Source: Spirometra erinaceieuropaei
Lineage: Eukaryota > Platyhelminthes > Cestoda > Diphyllobothriidea > Diphyllobothriidae
Reading direction: 5' to 3'
Assembly (NCBI GenBank): GCA_902702965.1
Contig: CACRXP010000115.1
Location: forward strand, 565,807-629,806
Length of the DNA: 64,000 nucleotides
Part shown: one piece after another, positions 19,970-31,099 of the stretch
Layout: the number at the start of each line of letters is the position of its first letter
Position numbering within the stretch: position 1 is the first letter of the stretch
Made by a program: the position numbers and the translations under genes
Notes under the pieces: model-generated
What the model was told of the DNA's origin: nothing
Database searches by the model: none
Seen by the model: only the letters and a program-made list of their open reading frames with translations

Positions 19970-19970
19970 N
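19970..19970. other. Ambiguous base / assembly joint
   Basis: The only N in the window lies exactly where family S changes from minus to plus orientation, between a partial head and a B box. This is a likely contig or scaffold joint. Confidence 0.9.
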
Positions 19971-20745
19971 CCGGGTTCGAATCTCAAGTGATCCACACTT
20001 GGGGTTGGGTATGACTGGCTGATGACGGCTAATAAGCCAGAAATGGCCATTCCGGTCTCCCTTGTCTTTGTCGGTATTACCTTTCCAACATATATCACTA
20101 GTCGCTGTGCGACTGCCTGCGAGGGCTTAAGTATGAGCCCCAAGGCACAACGGAACGAGCATGTTCCGTAACCTGATCGGTGAGCGCCCACTATCATAAT
20201 TAATATTCCCGATCACAACCGACAGGACAACGGGCCCGTGGCTCAATGGTAGAGCGTTCAACTCCATGACCAAAGATCCCGGGTTCGAATCTCAAGTGAT
20301 CCACACTTGGGGTTGGGTATGACTGGCTGATGACGGCTAATAAGCCAGAAATGGCCATTCCGGTCTCCCTTGTCTTTGTCGGTATTACCTTTCCAACATA
20401 TATCACTAGTCGCTGTGCGACTGCCTGCGAGGGCTTAAGTATGAGCCCCAAGGCACAACGGAACGTGCATGTTCCGTAACCTGATCGGTGAGCGCCCACT
20501 ATCATAATTAATATTCCCGATCACAACCGACAGGACAACGGGCCCGTGGCTCAATGGTAGAGCGTTCAACTCCATGACCAAAGATCCCGTGTTCGAATCT
20601 CAAGTGATCCACACTTGGGTTTGGGTATGACTGGCTGATGACGGCTAATAAGCCAGAAATGGCCATTCCAGTCTCCCTTGTCTTTGTCGGTATTACCTTT
20701 CCAACATATATATATATATATGAACTGGAACGCAAGCATCCCAAG
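19971..20745 (+). mobile_element. Family S tandem array, 308-bp units (~2.5 copies)
   Basis: GGGTTCGAATCTC starts at 19973 and 20281, and its counterpart at 20589, giving an exact 308-bp period. Copies differ at only a handful of positions. Each unit contains the A box TGGCTCAATGG, the B box GTTCGAATC, CTGATGA (20019, 20327, 20635), a GGCT-AATA-AGCC stem, GAAA (20040, 20348, 20656), GTCGCTGTGCGAC and GGCACAACGGAACG. The last unit ends in a (TA)n run at 20705. The tRNA-like head indicates a pol III origin. The minus-strand ORFs of 78-101 codons here are antisense artefacts of the repeat. Confidence 0.9.
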
Positions 20746-20840
20746 AAATATGATTTTAAATCAACTACACTCTATGGAAAATTTACTCAATAAAGTTTTC
20801 TCTCCTTCCCAAAGGACGTATTTGATTTCAAACCTATATA
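20718..20840 (+). repeat. Family F repeat fragment
   Basis: AGCATCCCAAGAAATATGA, TCAATAAAGTTTTC and CCTTCCCAAAGGACG follow the same order as one pass through the palindrome at 4371-4507. It abuts the SINE-like array. Confidence 0.6.
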
Positions 20841-20849
20841 TTTACTTAC

Positions 20850-23800
20850 GTGTATTGGCTGTCCTACGAGATCGTGCGCTTTTTAATTATCAAATATCAT
20901 ATCATATTTTTGCATATAATTCCCGGAGTTTATCAGACATTTATTCAACATGTTGATCACAACCTCCCCTTAATACCCGGCCAGTTTGTTAATTCCACGC
21001 TTGACGAAGTCCGCGGGTTGGACGCAAGTAAGGCACCAGTAGAATTTTTAAGATCCGCTTACAGATATAACGCAATGTAAACGTTCTTATGCTTGATTTT
21101 CAGAATGGAAAATAGAAAGCACTGAAGGAGTCTTGAGGAAGGTTCAAACAGTTGGAACACAATGTGTGGCTCTTGGCCAGTAGATAAAGCTTGAAAAAGG
21201 CATCTGCACATTGAACGTTTTGCATAATTCAGTATATGCCTCTTCGAATTTTGATTGAAAAAATATGTCGGATAGATTTTCGACGGGCAAACGGTTTGAT
21301 CCCATATATCACAGGCGTCCGCTTTTTCCTTCACATTTCTGTAATCTGCATGACCTTAGACATCCATCGACAATCAAGAATATCATTATCGAGAGCCAGT
21401 TGTTCATACCGAAAAAGAAACCTTTGCAAAATATGGGGCACCTGAATATAAGTGAATCAAACTATTATCAACTGAATAATTGTACTCCTTTCTTTTATTC
21501 TTTTTTTGGCTTCTGTTACTGATCTATGTGGGAAGACATATGCTTAAAGAAGTCATCGAAGAATACCTTGTAGCAAAACCGTAAATTCTCTTCAATTTTC
21601 ATGTTACAAAACACCTTTCGACTTTCAGTCACTTGCTTGTCGAAATTTTTGATTTTGTTTTCAAAAACGATGAATCGCTTTCTGCGAGTGTTTGACAAAA
21701 CGCTAGCGAATTTTTATTCACCCATCGACAAAAGTCCCTATATGTTAGAATACTGAATCGAAAGCTTTACATTTGTGGACAAATCCTTTCAAGTGGTTTG
21801 TTAGAGGAAAAATAAGAAATTAACTGATGCTTAGTGATGCTTGGGAAAATTGCTCTGAAGAGCATGCCGTGCTTGGTGGAGCAGCTCAGAGGCCTTCTGG
21901 TATGTTTGAATTTGGTATTTGTTATCTGGCTTATCTAAACAAAAATTGACATGTCATTTCCTTCCCTGTGATTATTTGGTGGAAGTCGTATTAGTTGTAT
22001 TTAAAGGCATAACTCAAGTTAACTAGAAATCAAAAGAGTACCACAAGTCTATAAATTCGTATATTTGGGCGACAGTCAGCCCAAGTTTTATCGGATGAAA
22101 GTTTTATATAAACCGTGGATATAAAATAGGCTATTTTGACATCCGAAATTCCAACACAACTCTGTTCAAAGGCTTTTGAACTGGTTGTTTGACGCGTTTT
22201 TTATGCAGGTGAAATACGTTAGGCTCAATCTGATGTGAGAAATATTCGCTTTCTTTGATAGGAAAGCATCAAGATTCATTTAAGGACCGCCATGTCGTTA
22301 ATATACGAGCATTCTCGTTATCCTTTCCTTTGCCTCACGAGCCGAAAAAATAGTCTTCTGGTTTAGAGTTAATCATCGGATTTGTAATTGGTGAGCCTAA
22401 GACAATGGCATCAGCGTAAACAAACAGATTAATCACAGTTATGTTTCTTTATCTAAGTTCCGCTTAACCGCAGTGTCCTATAAATATCCTCATGATATTT
22501 CCATTTGCCTTTTCAAGGTTATGTCTATGATTTATAAAAGAATTCCATCATTAAATTCTAAATAAAGTAACTTCCGGAAATACGATCAATGTGAGGGCAT
22601 GGATCCGATACATTGGAATTACTGGATTAACAATAATTACTAGGTTATTTGGCTGACATAACCTATTAGAATGTTACGTAGCTTTTTAAGTCTTTTTAGC
22701 AACATAAAGACAGAAAATCGTCATTGTTGTTTATGCAGGCTATCATAGGGACTACTGCTTATCGCTGATTACGCACGCGTGCTTGCGTGAGCAAATATAT
22801 ATTCCGACAAAAACGCTTTAATTAGACGGTTATCGCGCACCTGTTCAGACAGGCGATTAGTTTTTAAGCAACTCGGAGCGTCTTCATCTTCAAAATGCCG
22901 ATCCATTAACGCAAGAATGTAGCCAGCTGAGCGTAGCAATAACGCGGAAAGATGTCGTCTTTTTGTCGCATCAGTATAATGTAAAAATAAACAGATAGTT
23001 GCGCTATATCAGCAAGGTGGCTAGTCGTGTTCGTAGAATTAAACTGCACAAATACTCGTAAATCATCTTTTGCATGGCCGGCTTTCGCTTCATTCACAGT
23101 TTGAAAGTGAACTCGACGCTAATGCGTGGTTCTAAAGATGTCTCAGTTTATTAGACAAACATTTATCGCGTCTACGTCCGTGCGATAAAGGATAATAAAA
23201 TTAAGTTGAGGCCTGTAATCAAACACAACGCGGTAACTGCCATTAACTGGCGCAAAAACGTTCGCTTACCAGGGAGGTCACTGTATGCGCAAAAGGGTAC
23301 GGCACTATCTTCTCTGGTAATCGAGGAATGACCTCGAGCAAAACGGCGCTTTCCCTGTTATTTAAGAGATGTTTTAAAAATAAAAGACCTGCGCGCATGC
23401 CGAATGAGGCATCACCAAGTTTACGTTTACTTATTTAGTGGCAAATTCTTCCCCTATGAAAATAAAGTTACTACTGATTATGCTGTTAAACTGCACATGT
23501 TTGCTCACATAACTTTGCGAAAAGGGTGAATTTAATTAGGAATCGGCAAAAGCGACCTTAAATTTTTTTTATTTTAAGATGGATGATATCTGAATAACCA
23601 AATTAGTCAAAAGGTAGTTTATGACAAAAAATAAAAAATAAAATGGATACTTGGGAAGCCCATATATTTCACCGAGGGGGCGGTTTGCCTTTTCGCGCAA
23701 GCAATTAAAGCATGAAACAGCTTAAATCCAGCAGAGTCTAAGAATCCTTTCAAACAGCACTCAGATTTAGTATTTCTTAACAAAAAACACAAAAGGCAGT

Positions 23801-24960
23801 GTGCGATCCATTTTACTGCATGAATTTCGGCGAAATTTTGATAATTAGGAAGTTTTGTGATTCACATAAACGAACCACAAAGGCTTCTTTTAAGTACATA
23901 AGTAAAGACGCTCGCAAAATTGTACTTAAAAAGACAATTAAAAGGTCATAAAATAAAGTGCAACTTAGAAACGAGATCACAGCACTCCATCATAAAGTAC
24001 ATGCAAGTTTTTTAGCCAAGGCTCCCTTCAGTGAGCCTCAAGGCGTCCTTAAACCAGTACTGAATCTTTTGTGTTTTTTCATGTCTTTAGTACATCGAAT
24101 AAAATGGATTCTATATAATTAATTGCTCCAACAAGACTGAAAATAAAACCATTCAGGCTGAAGGTCGCTCTTTTTGTGCAGAAGTACCCTTTCGTCGTAC
24201 TATTGTACTAGAAACGCAAAAAAGTAAATCTTGGCAACACAATCCTACAAAAATGCTTTCTTGATTGAATAGAAGGCTTTTTGTGGTAAGCCACGCCTTT
24301 AGAGTCTGCTTTGCAAGCACACTTCATCAACGAGCGACCAACTTTATTATTTGCTTTAAAAGCAAAGCCACGAAAAATTTGGATTATTCTGTGCTCAGGT
24401 GGGCATTTCTGACTACGGCTGAGTCCATTTATGCTGTAAGAATGCTCTTTTTAAGGTTGCAATATTTTTAATTATCTATGTGGATTTTTTTTCAACATTC
24501 TGCGCTCAGGTTAATCAGCTGAATATTGCAATCTTTTAAAATGTTTTAAGTTTATAGATTGCTGAAATTTAGGTCGCACAAATCGCCTTGCCATATTCTC
24601 AAAATTTTAATCGGTATTTGTTGTTAGACCTTTCTAAGGGTGCTTGCGAATATTTGCATATGCCAGGAAATTACGTAATGCTGTAAAACAAATCTTTTCT
24701 TTTATATATATTTTGACAGATTTCGAATATTCGAATAGTTCATATTGACCCAACTGTAAAAATTGGGTCAATAGGAATTATTCAAAATCTTCCAAAAAGT
24801 CTATGAACTACCTGAGCCTGGTAGTCATCTGAGGGATTCTATGTGGAGTACTTAGAGGAATCCTGCTTGAGTAGTCAGCTTTCCGTTTTAGAGTTGGTGG
24901 ATTCCAGATGTCGCAGTAGGTTGGGCGGGTAACTTGACCCAAATGTGACTAAACTGCCTT
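20850..24960. other. AT-rich DNA, no gene recognised
   Basis: Only short ORFs (under 95 codons) without known motifs. No member of the defined repeat families was seen. Confidence 0.35.
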
Positions 24961-24962
24961 CG

Positions 24963-25052
24963 TCCGGCAGGGCCTGGTAGCCCAAATAATTAGAGCGTTG
25001 ACTGTACTAAAGCCTTCAACTTTCTGCGCGGGTTCAAATCCCACTGAGGCGC
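24963..25052 (+). ncRNA. tRNA-like segment (SINE head or tRNA pseudogene)
   Basis: GGCAGGGCCTGGTAGCCC and TAATTAGAGCG resemble an A-box/D-arm region. GCGGGTTCAAATCCCAC is a good B box/T-arm (GGTTCAAATCC). The spacing between the boxes (about 45-50 nt) suits a tRNA, but I could not fold a 7-nt anticodon loop. GGGTCAA-type motifs flank it on both sides, suggesting a SINE. It differs from family S. Confidence 0.5.
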
Positions 25053-25054
25053 CG

Positions 25055-26285
25055 AAGTTTCCACAGTTGGGTCAAAATGTAATGTTTCCCTGTTGCATAA
25101 GTTCTGTGTCTTAAGACCGAAAACTATTAAAATAAACGAATTAATTTTTTCGCTTTAGAATAACATGCCTATTCGTATTCTGCGCCATCCTCTCTAGGTG
25201 GACATCAATTAAGTTTAAATTTGATATGGGATGCATGTTTTAAGCTCACTTAATTGAATTTCTATCCTGTGGTATGGCAAATGCGCACCTATGGTTTACA
25301 AGAAGCTCTAGCGGAGGCAAATGTCTAAGCCTCTGAAACCGTTAAGTTTTGCTTAAAACTGAAGCTGTTTTGCAGGTAAAATAACTTGAGAGTTCTTCGT
25401 ATGAGAAGGTATTTTGTAACGGCATAAGCTAATAATATATTTATCGAACGCTGCACGCATTCCTGACCAATTACGTGCACTACGGTCGTTAAGGTTCGCT
25501 ACAAAAAATGCGATAAACGATCCACTCAAAAAAATTAAAGCTGCAGGACGGAGGTTATCAATGAAAGACAAACTAAACGACATGTGAAAAAGCCTTGATT
25601 TCACCATTTTTAAATATTTTGTGGTATGCTGTTCAGGACATTTACTTGCATTTCACTTTGTATCACAAATGCTAATAAGGTTAACTGAAAAATGGAGTGC
25701 GACGCCTTGTTAATAATGTTTATGTTTAAGTTTTCCATTATTATCTGAGTTTGCTCATTTTTTAATAAAGAGTTAGAGTAAAAGAACTGCTCAAAGTGAA
25801 GCCATCGCTGAATGTACTAGTTCAATGCAAATTACTGTATGTTGGCTGCTGCAGAAATTTCCTATAGAACATCCGTTACGAGTAGCATTAATTTAAAGGT
25901 TCTAAACAATTTGGTCGGTGATTATTTTACCAGTGTCCGCAATATCTGCTAGTGCTGTCTGTTTAAATTTGAATTTCTGTAACAATCATGAAAATGGGTC
26001 GGAGCAATCTTCGAGGCAATTTCTCCCTGACTAAATCGTTTACTCTCGATTGACATATCGTAAAATGACTTCTGACTTTTGTGTTTGGAGAAAATCCTGC
26101 GCATTCAAATGCTAACATAGTGATTTTCGTGGTTTAAATAAACATATGCGCAGATTGGAGACGCAAATTAAATTTAAGACGTTTCGAAGATTCGATAATT
26201 TTGCGTTTTGTGCTTCTAGCAGTCCCATCTAAAATAATGCAACGTCAGAGAAAAGAAAAGCATTTTCATCTAATTAATTATTATG
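25055..26285. other. AT-rich DNA, no gene recognised
   Basis: A short perfect hairpin ATTGACCCAA/TTGGGTCAAT lies just upstream (24747-24772). An 84-codon minus frame (25353-25607) is not recognisable. Confidence 0.3.
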
Positions 26286-26463
26286 CTTCAAGTTTGAAGA
26301 TGCTGGATTGCTGTGTTCTCCAGTTTAAAAGCGCATCGCAATAGCAGCACAATAATTGACAGTTCGACCATCGATTTCGATGATGTCCGCCGTGTTCTAC
26401 ACAGCAAGGTGCAGCAGACACGGTGACTTACGCATGATTTAGCTTACACTGAAGATGCTGGAA
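26286..26463 (+). repeat. 155-bp unit repeat (family D relative)
   Basis: It contains GGATTGCTGTGTTCTCCAGT, AATAGCAGCACAATAATTGA, CGACCATCGATTTCGATGAT, CGCCGTGTTCTACACAGCAA and GTGCAGCAGACACGGTGACT. The same blocks in the same order form the tandem unit at 27975-28200. It ends where the foldback element copy B begins. Confidence 0.8.
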
Positions 26464-26464
26464 A

Positions 26465-27421
26465 TTCCTAAATGCGTTTTCGTTTCCACAGGATTAATTA
26501 AGTAGGGTTGTAAAACTAGTCAGTCTGCGACATAATTCTATAATGATTTGTTTACCTTTGGCTGCCGGCTTTTAAATGGAATTCCCTCCAGCTTCATGCA
26601 AAAGCCACACTCTACAAAAACCGACTACTTAAGTAGCATGACATTTTCTCAGTGATTTTAAATGCTCTTAACAATTAATTAGTGCCTTATGGAAAGCATG
26701 CATAAAAATATTCATTCTTTCGCTCATTCGGCAGAAAATTGGCTCTACTTCCAATCTCATAATCGAAGGAGTGACATAATTCGGTTTTAAAAACGTTTCT
26801 GATTGTGCGATTTTTACTACCGTGAAATGGCCGTTCATAAATCTTCGTATCATTGCATTTACCAATATGGCTTGCAAAGTTAACAATATGGATCAAATCC
26901 ACTGCCAAAATGTATAAAACCTGTATGGTTCCCCTTTATTACCATAGAAGAATGGGTGGTTTTCCGTACCCGGAAAATATACGGCTTGTAGTTTGGAAAC
27001 CCTGAATCCACGTTTGACTGTAGAGCGGGTTCAGAATTGTTTGGGAATTGGAAACATTTTTTAAAACAGAATTATGTCCCTCCTTCAAGTATAAAACTAG
27101 AAGAAGGCGTAATCATCTTTTGATCAGCAAAGTAATGAATATTTTTATGCATGTTTTCCATGAAATATAACTGGACTTTTAAGGGCATTAAAAATCTCTG
27201 AGAAAATGTCATGCTACCTATGTAGCCATTTTTCACAGAGTATGGTTTTTGCATGCAGCCGGAGGAAAGTGTAGTCGAAATCCGGCAGCCAAAGGTAGAT
27301 CAGTTATTGAAGAATTATGTTGCAGGCTGACTACAACCATACTTAATTAATCATATGGAAACGAAAACGCATTTCAGAATTTCGGTTGACATTTCATCAA
27401 TTCACCTACTGTACACGCGCC
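26465..27421. mobile_element. Foldback (MITE-like) element, copy B
   Basis: Left arm blocks are AAATGCGTTTTCGTTTCCAC, TAAGTAGGGTTGTAAAACTA and GACATAATTCTATAAT. The right arm holds their inverse near 27310-27390, and the right end is CACCTACTGTACA at 27408-27420. The outermost left end (the TACAGTAGGTG part) is missing, replaced by the 155-bp unit. The centre matches copies A and C (GAAATGGCCGTTCATAAAT, CCCGGAAAATATACGGCTTG). No transposase ORF. Confidence 0.85.
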
Positions 27422-27974
27422 TGTACAGACCTATCGCTAATGATGGTTTGTTGCAAAGAGATTTTCGTCTTCTATGGTATTACGTGATAGCTGGCTTAGT
27501 GACTCTTATAGGGGAAACTGGAGCTCTCGATTAGCTATAACAAAAACTACCAAACAATGTTTTCCCATCTATTCGGGTGCGTGATCTTCAGCTCCTTACG
27601 ATGGGTGCATAGAGTTCATTCAGTTCAACTGTATAATGCAAAGATGGGTTTGGAGAAACTGCAAACATCAAACATCAATTGTGAGTGGCACGTCTTCAAT
27701 TTTGACCCCGTTAGACGTGTGAACCAGGGCAGTGATTAGGTATCAGTGTATTTGCTGGAAGCCCGGACGTCCACCAACTGTCCATTTAACCGCCACACAA
27801 ATTTGCGAACTTCCTTTAGGGGGGACAGTACGTTATGTCCTTACAGTAACGGTGGGACTTTGTGTAAATCCCTGTGAGCAAATCTCCCGAACTCAGTTGC
27901 AAGGTCGGGAGAGTAAAAAAATCATTTTTGAGCTTCTCGCAGTGAAATCTGTTGATCTAAAGGTGTTTGACAGT
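27422..27974. other. No gene seen
   Basis: Two short plus-strand frames (27557-27739, 27732-27977) have no recognised motif. Confidence 0.25.
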
Positions 27975-28450
27975 TAGGCCGTCGTTGCCGACGATTTCCA
28001 CCGTGTGCTACACAGCAAGGTGCAGCAGACACGGTGACTTACGCATTATTTAGCTTATACTGAAGATGGTGGATTGCTGTGTTCTCCAGTTTAAAGGCGC
28101 ATCGCAATAGCAGCACAATAATTGACAGTTCGACCATCGATTTCGATTATGTCCACCGTGTGCCCCACAGACTGCATTGTGGAGCAGGACGGTGACTTGC
28201 GCAGGGGTTTATAGTGCCAGTAGACTTGCGCTGTATCTGCCTGCACTGTCTCCTCCTCCACCGCCTGGGCCCAGTGTCAAGACAGAGTCAAGAAGACCAG
28301 AGGCGACGGAGGCCGCAGGTGGATGGCTCGGACGGATCCTCACTTTGGCGTTCCACCACACCCCCTGGTCCACACAACAAATGACCAGGATTTCAACCAA
28401 CAACAGAGATCTGGAGTCTGGCACAGCCGAAAACGCACCTGGGCGTGCCG
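27975..28450 (+). repeat. 155-bp tandem unit followed by family D body
   Basis: CCACCGTGTGC begins at 27998 and again at 28153 (period 155 bp), each followed by cacacagca/ccccacag variants and CGGTGACTT. The array runs into GTGTCAAGACAGAGTCAAGA AGACCAGAGG and CCACACAACAAATGACCAGG, the family D body seen at 1290-1480. The second unit is cut short by that body, so the two may be parts of one element with a repeated 5' region. Confidence 0.75.
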
Positions 28451-29197
28451 CCAACGCCTGGCTCGGATCCCACACTGTGGTGAGAGTGCCATAAGGCCAC
28501 ATTACACAGAAGCCATTGCAGCCAGACTCTCAGACCGCCTTCAGTTAAGGAGGAGGACCAAGTTACCCCGTCAGTTGGCAACCTTCCAAGCCACGGCTTT
28601 TAGCGCACCGTGATAGCTTCAAGCGCGTCAGATTGATTATAGTGAGGAAAGTGTGCTGAGTCGTCGACCTCACTCTCCATTCCTATTCCCACACCCCAGC
28701 CGCCGTCCTAGCCGGTCGGCAAACTGGAGTGGGGAACGGGCGCGGTGGCTGCCACGGTCGACTGACCGTGACTGCGCGCGCCACAGCACGACTTGGCCCC
28801 CCTATACACACAAAAACACCAGGATTTCACACAACGGGGTTGAACGGCGTGTCTCTCACTTGCGTGAGAGGGCAGTGGAAGGTGCTGCTTCAGCCCGTTC
28901 CCAGCCCACCAGTCCGCCACTCCACACAGCACACACACACACAACGCGACGAACTGCGTGAACCGAGAGCGGACGTCAATCAGCAACCATCCTATCCACG
29001 ACACTTGAAGTGTCGGGATAGTCTCGGACTCAAATGACCCATGCAGTCGAAGCCGCGTGGGGACGGAGTCAAGATGCACACTTCCCACTTGCGTGGAAGG
29101 TGGCAGTTGGTGCATGCGGTGGGTGAGTGTTGATGTGTGTTGGTGATGGTGGGGGAGGGTAGGAAGTGTGAGGATGTGTGGTGTAGCCGGCGGCTGT
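28451..29197 (-). other. GC-rich block; probable 3' flank of the zinc-finger LINE end
   Basis: Downstream (minus sense) of the finger ORF. It holds a perfect CGACACTT/AAGTGTCG hairpin at 29000-29015 and a (CA)n run at 28928-28942. The 398-codon minus frame 28708-29904 crosses the finger region in the wrong frame and is low-complexity, so I treat it as spurious. Confidence 0.45.
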
Positions 29198-29900
29198 CTA
29201 CCGCAGGTCGTCGTGGATGCGCATTTGGCAGAATAGGCCCATGCGGTGCCTGAAAGAACGAGGACAGTGTAGGCAGTTGAGACGAGCTTGGTGGGTGTAG
29301 GTTGGTGCTCCAGGCACTGGTTCTCCGGTCTCTGTGCGATGGATTCGCAAGCGACCGACCAGGCCGATGCGTGAGGTGAATTTGCGTGGACAGTGTGGGC
29401 ATGTGAAGTCGGCGGTGTCAAAATCAGCTCCAAAGGAGGCGTTGGTGGTGGCGCAGATGGACGGTGCGAGGGTGGTGCTGGGCATGATGGGCGTGGTTGG
29501 CGTGTCGGAAATGTGGTTATTTCCGCTCTCTTGCATGCGCATGTGGCCGAATAGACCCATGCGATGCATGAAGGTGCGAGGGCAGTGTGAGCAGTGGAGG
29601 CGAGTGCGGTGGGTGTAGGTTGGTGCTCCAGGCACTGATTCACCGGTCTCTGTGTGATGAATTCACAAGTGACCGACCAGGCCGATACGTGAGGTGAAGG
29701 TGCGATCGCAGTGAGGGCAGGTGTAGTCCTGATTCTCATTGCTGGAGTCGGGAGAGCCGGGGGTGGTGCCGGTTTTTGTGTCGCGGTTAGTGATGTGCGA
29801 GACGGCTGCCTGAGCGGCCGCCGTTGGGTGGTGGTGGTGGTGGTGGTGGAGGAGGCGGATGAGGAGGCGGAAGAGGAGGAGGAGGAGGAGGAGCACAATA
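29198..29900 (-). pseudogene. C-terminal zinc-finger tail of a tapeworm-type LINE
   Basis: Two minus-strand frames (29959-29663 and 29635-29198) are in register, separated by one TGA where the motif expects CGA (Arg). In order: an AAAQAAVSHITNRDTKTGT linker; finger CPHCDRTFTSRIGLVGHL, stop, IHH; finger HCSHCPRTFMHRMGLFGHM; finger CPHCPRKFTSRIGLVGRLRI; finger CLHCPRSFRHRMGLFCQM; then RIHDDLR and the natural stop. GEPVPGAPTYTH linkers join finger pairs. Three of the four fingers have lost a zinc ligand (GHL to GRL, MRIH to MRMQ, GHM to CQM). From memory this finger block ends RT polyproteins of diphyllobothriidean tapeworms, where it presumably binds nucleic acid. No RT part is present here. 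Confidence 0.8.
29826..29898. repeat. Simple trinucleotide repeats (TGG)n and (GGA)n
   Basis: A TGG run at 29829-29848 followed by a GAG/GGA-rich run to 29893. On the minus strand they give the poly-His and poly-Leu stretches of overlapping ORFs. Confidence 0.9.
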
Positions 29901-29904
29901 ACAT

Positions 29905-30960
29905 ATAAGCAGATATATGAACTGCAGTTTGATAGGCTAAAAAATAAATGTTTTGACAAAAAAGTGCCTCAGAGTTAAATGATGACCACGGATTAGTTTT
30001 AGATTTAGACAGTAAATGTTTATCGGCTTTTCACAAAATATCGTTGCTAAGAGACTTTGAACGTCCGTAGTGTATGCTGAGTTGTTGCCAATTCGATTTA
30101 CTACTGACAGACGGAGTTCCATCTCAGGATCATTCGGAAGCTGGATAGCTAAGAACAGTCATAGCGGCCGCTAATCAACCAATCACCCTGCATGAGGAGA
30201 TACTAACGCCTGATTGGGTTAGACTCCAACACAAATATGAACAAGCAGAACTGCGCTTAAAACCCCAATTTTAATGTTTTTGTATATTTCCATGCAAAAA
30301 CGCAGGAGATATTAAACAACAAACCACATTTGGCATAGAAAAAAATAAAATACACAGAAGACGCTGAGAAGAGAATGTAAAAACTTCGACTCTGAGATTG
30401 TGAAAAGCGCTGAACAGCTTTCACAGGACAAACATTCACGTCGACTAAACAGAGCAAAGCTTGCAAATCAGTATAAACAATAAGCTTGTGAAACTGAGAC
30501 ATTCTCAAAATAAAGTGTGAGTGGCAAATTATGCGGATGAAAAACGTAATTTCTTCGTATGCAAAGTTACAGCACATTATACAATCGCAAGGCCACATTG
30601 ATTAACTTGGTCATATCTCAATAGCTCTAACAAACAGACTTTCGGGGAATTTGAACAACAAACAAACAAAGGGAATGGATCCGACGATGGCGAAGGAGCA
30701 ATTGCGATAAAATAGGAGTGTCGACTAAAATATATGTTAGCGACGTGATGTATCTGTTTGTTTTCGATTATTAGATCGTGGAAACTACTGCTGAAGCACG
30801 GAATTGCTGTATTGATGCCACACGTTCCAAGCGTCTGAATGACGGGTTTGGAGAGTTGATGAGGTTATCAATGTTTGTGACCCCGGAAACCTTTTCCCCG
30901 TATATCTTGTCTTTGGAAATAATGTTACAGACCCTATGCGCATGTCTTTGGCGGCAAGTC
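29905..30960. other. AT-rich DNA, no gene recognised
   Basis: A 113-codon minus frame (30257-30598) is hydrophobic and Phe/Cys-rich, typical of AT-rich noise. No motif. Confidence 0.3.
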
Positions 30961-30964
30961 TAGA

Positions 30965-31095
30965 AGCGGCTGCGGGCGTGCCAGCCCCCCGCGCCCACTC
31001 CCACCCCTGGTCTTCTTGAATTGATCATAACACGGGGCACAGACGAGGAAGGAGGACGGAGTGCGGTAGATGCTGCGCAAGTCCACTTCCACTCT
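30965..31095 (-). repeat. Dispersed GC-rich repeat, family D, fragment
   Basis: On the minus strand it reads CTTGCGCAGCATCTACCGCA, CTCCGTCCTCC and AAGAAGACCAGGGGTGGGAG, collinear with 1290-1370 and 28230-28310. Confidence 0.65.
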
Positions 31096-31099
31096 AAAC

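Noticed and set aside
19955..20744. Three minus-strand ORFs of 78-101 codons with the same sequence
   Set aside because: They are identical only because the 308-bp repeat is tandem; they are antisense to the tRNA-like head.
24963..25052. Functional tRNA gene
   Set aside because: A and B boxes are present, but no proper anticodon stem-loop could be folded.
28708..29904. 398-codon minus-strand ORF, the second longest in the window
   Set aside because: It runs in the wrong frame over the recognisable zinc-finger region, is rich in Ser/Pro/Thr/His from GC-rich simple sequence, and has no domain.
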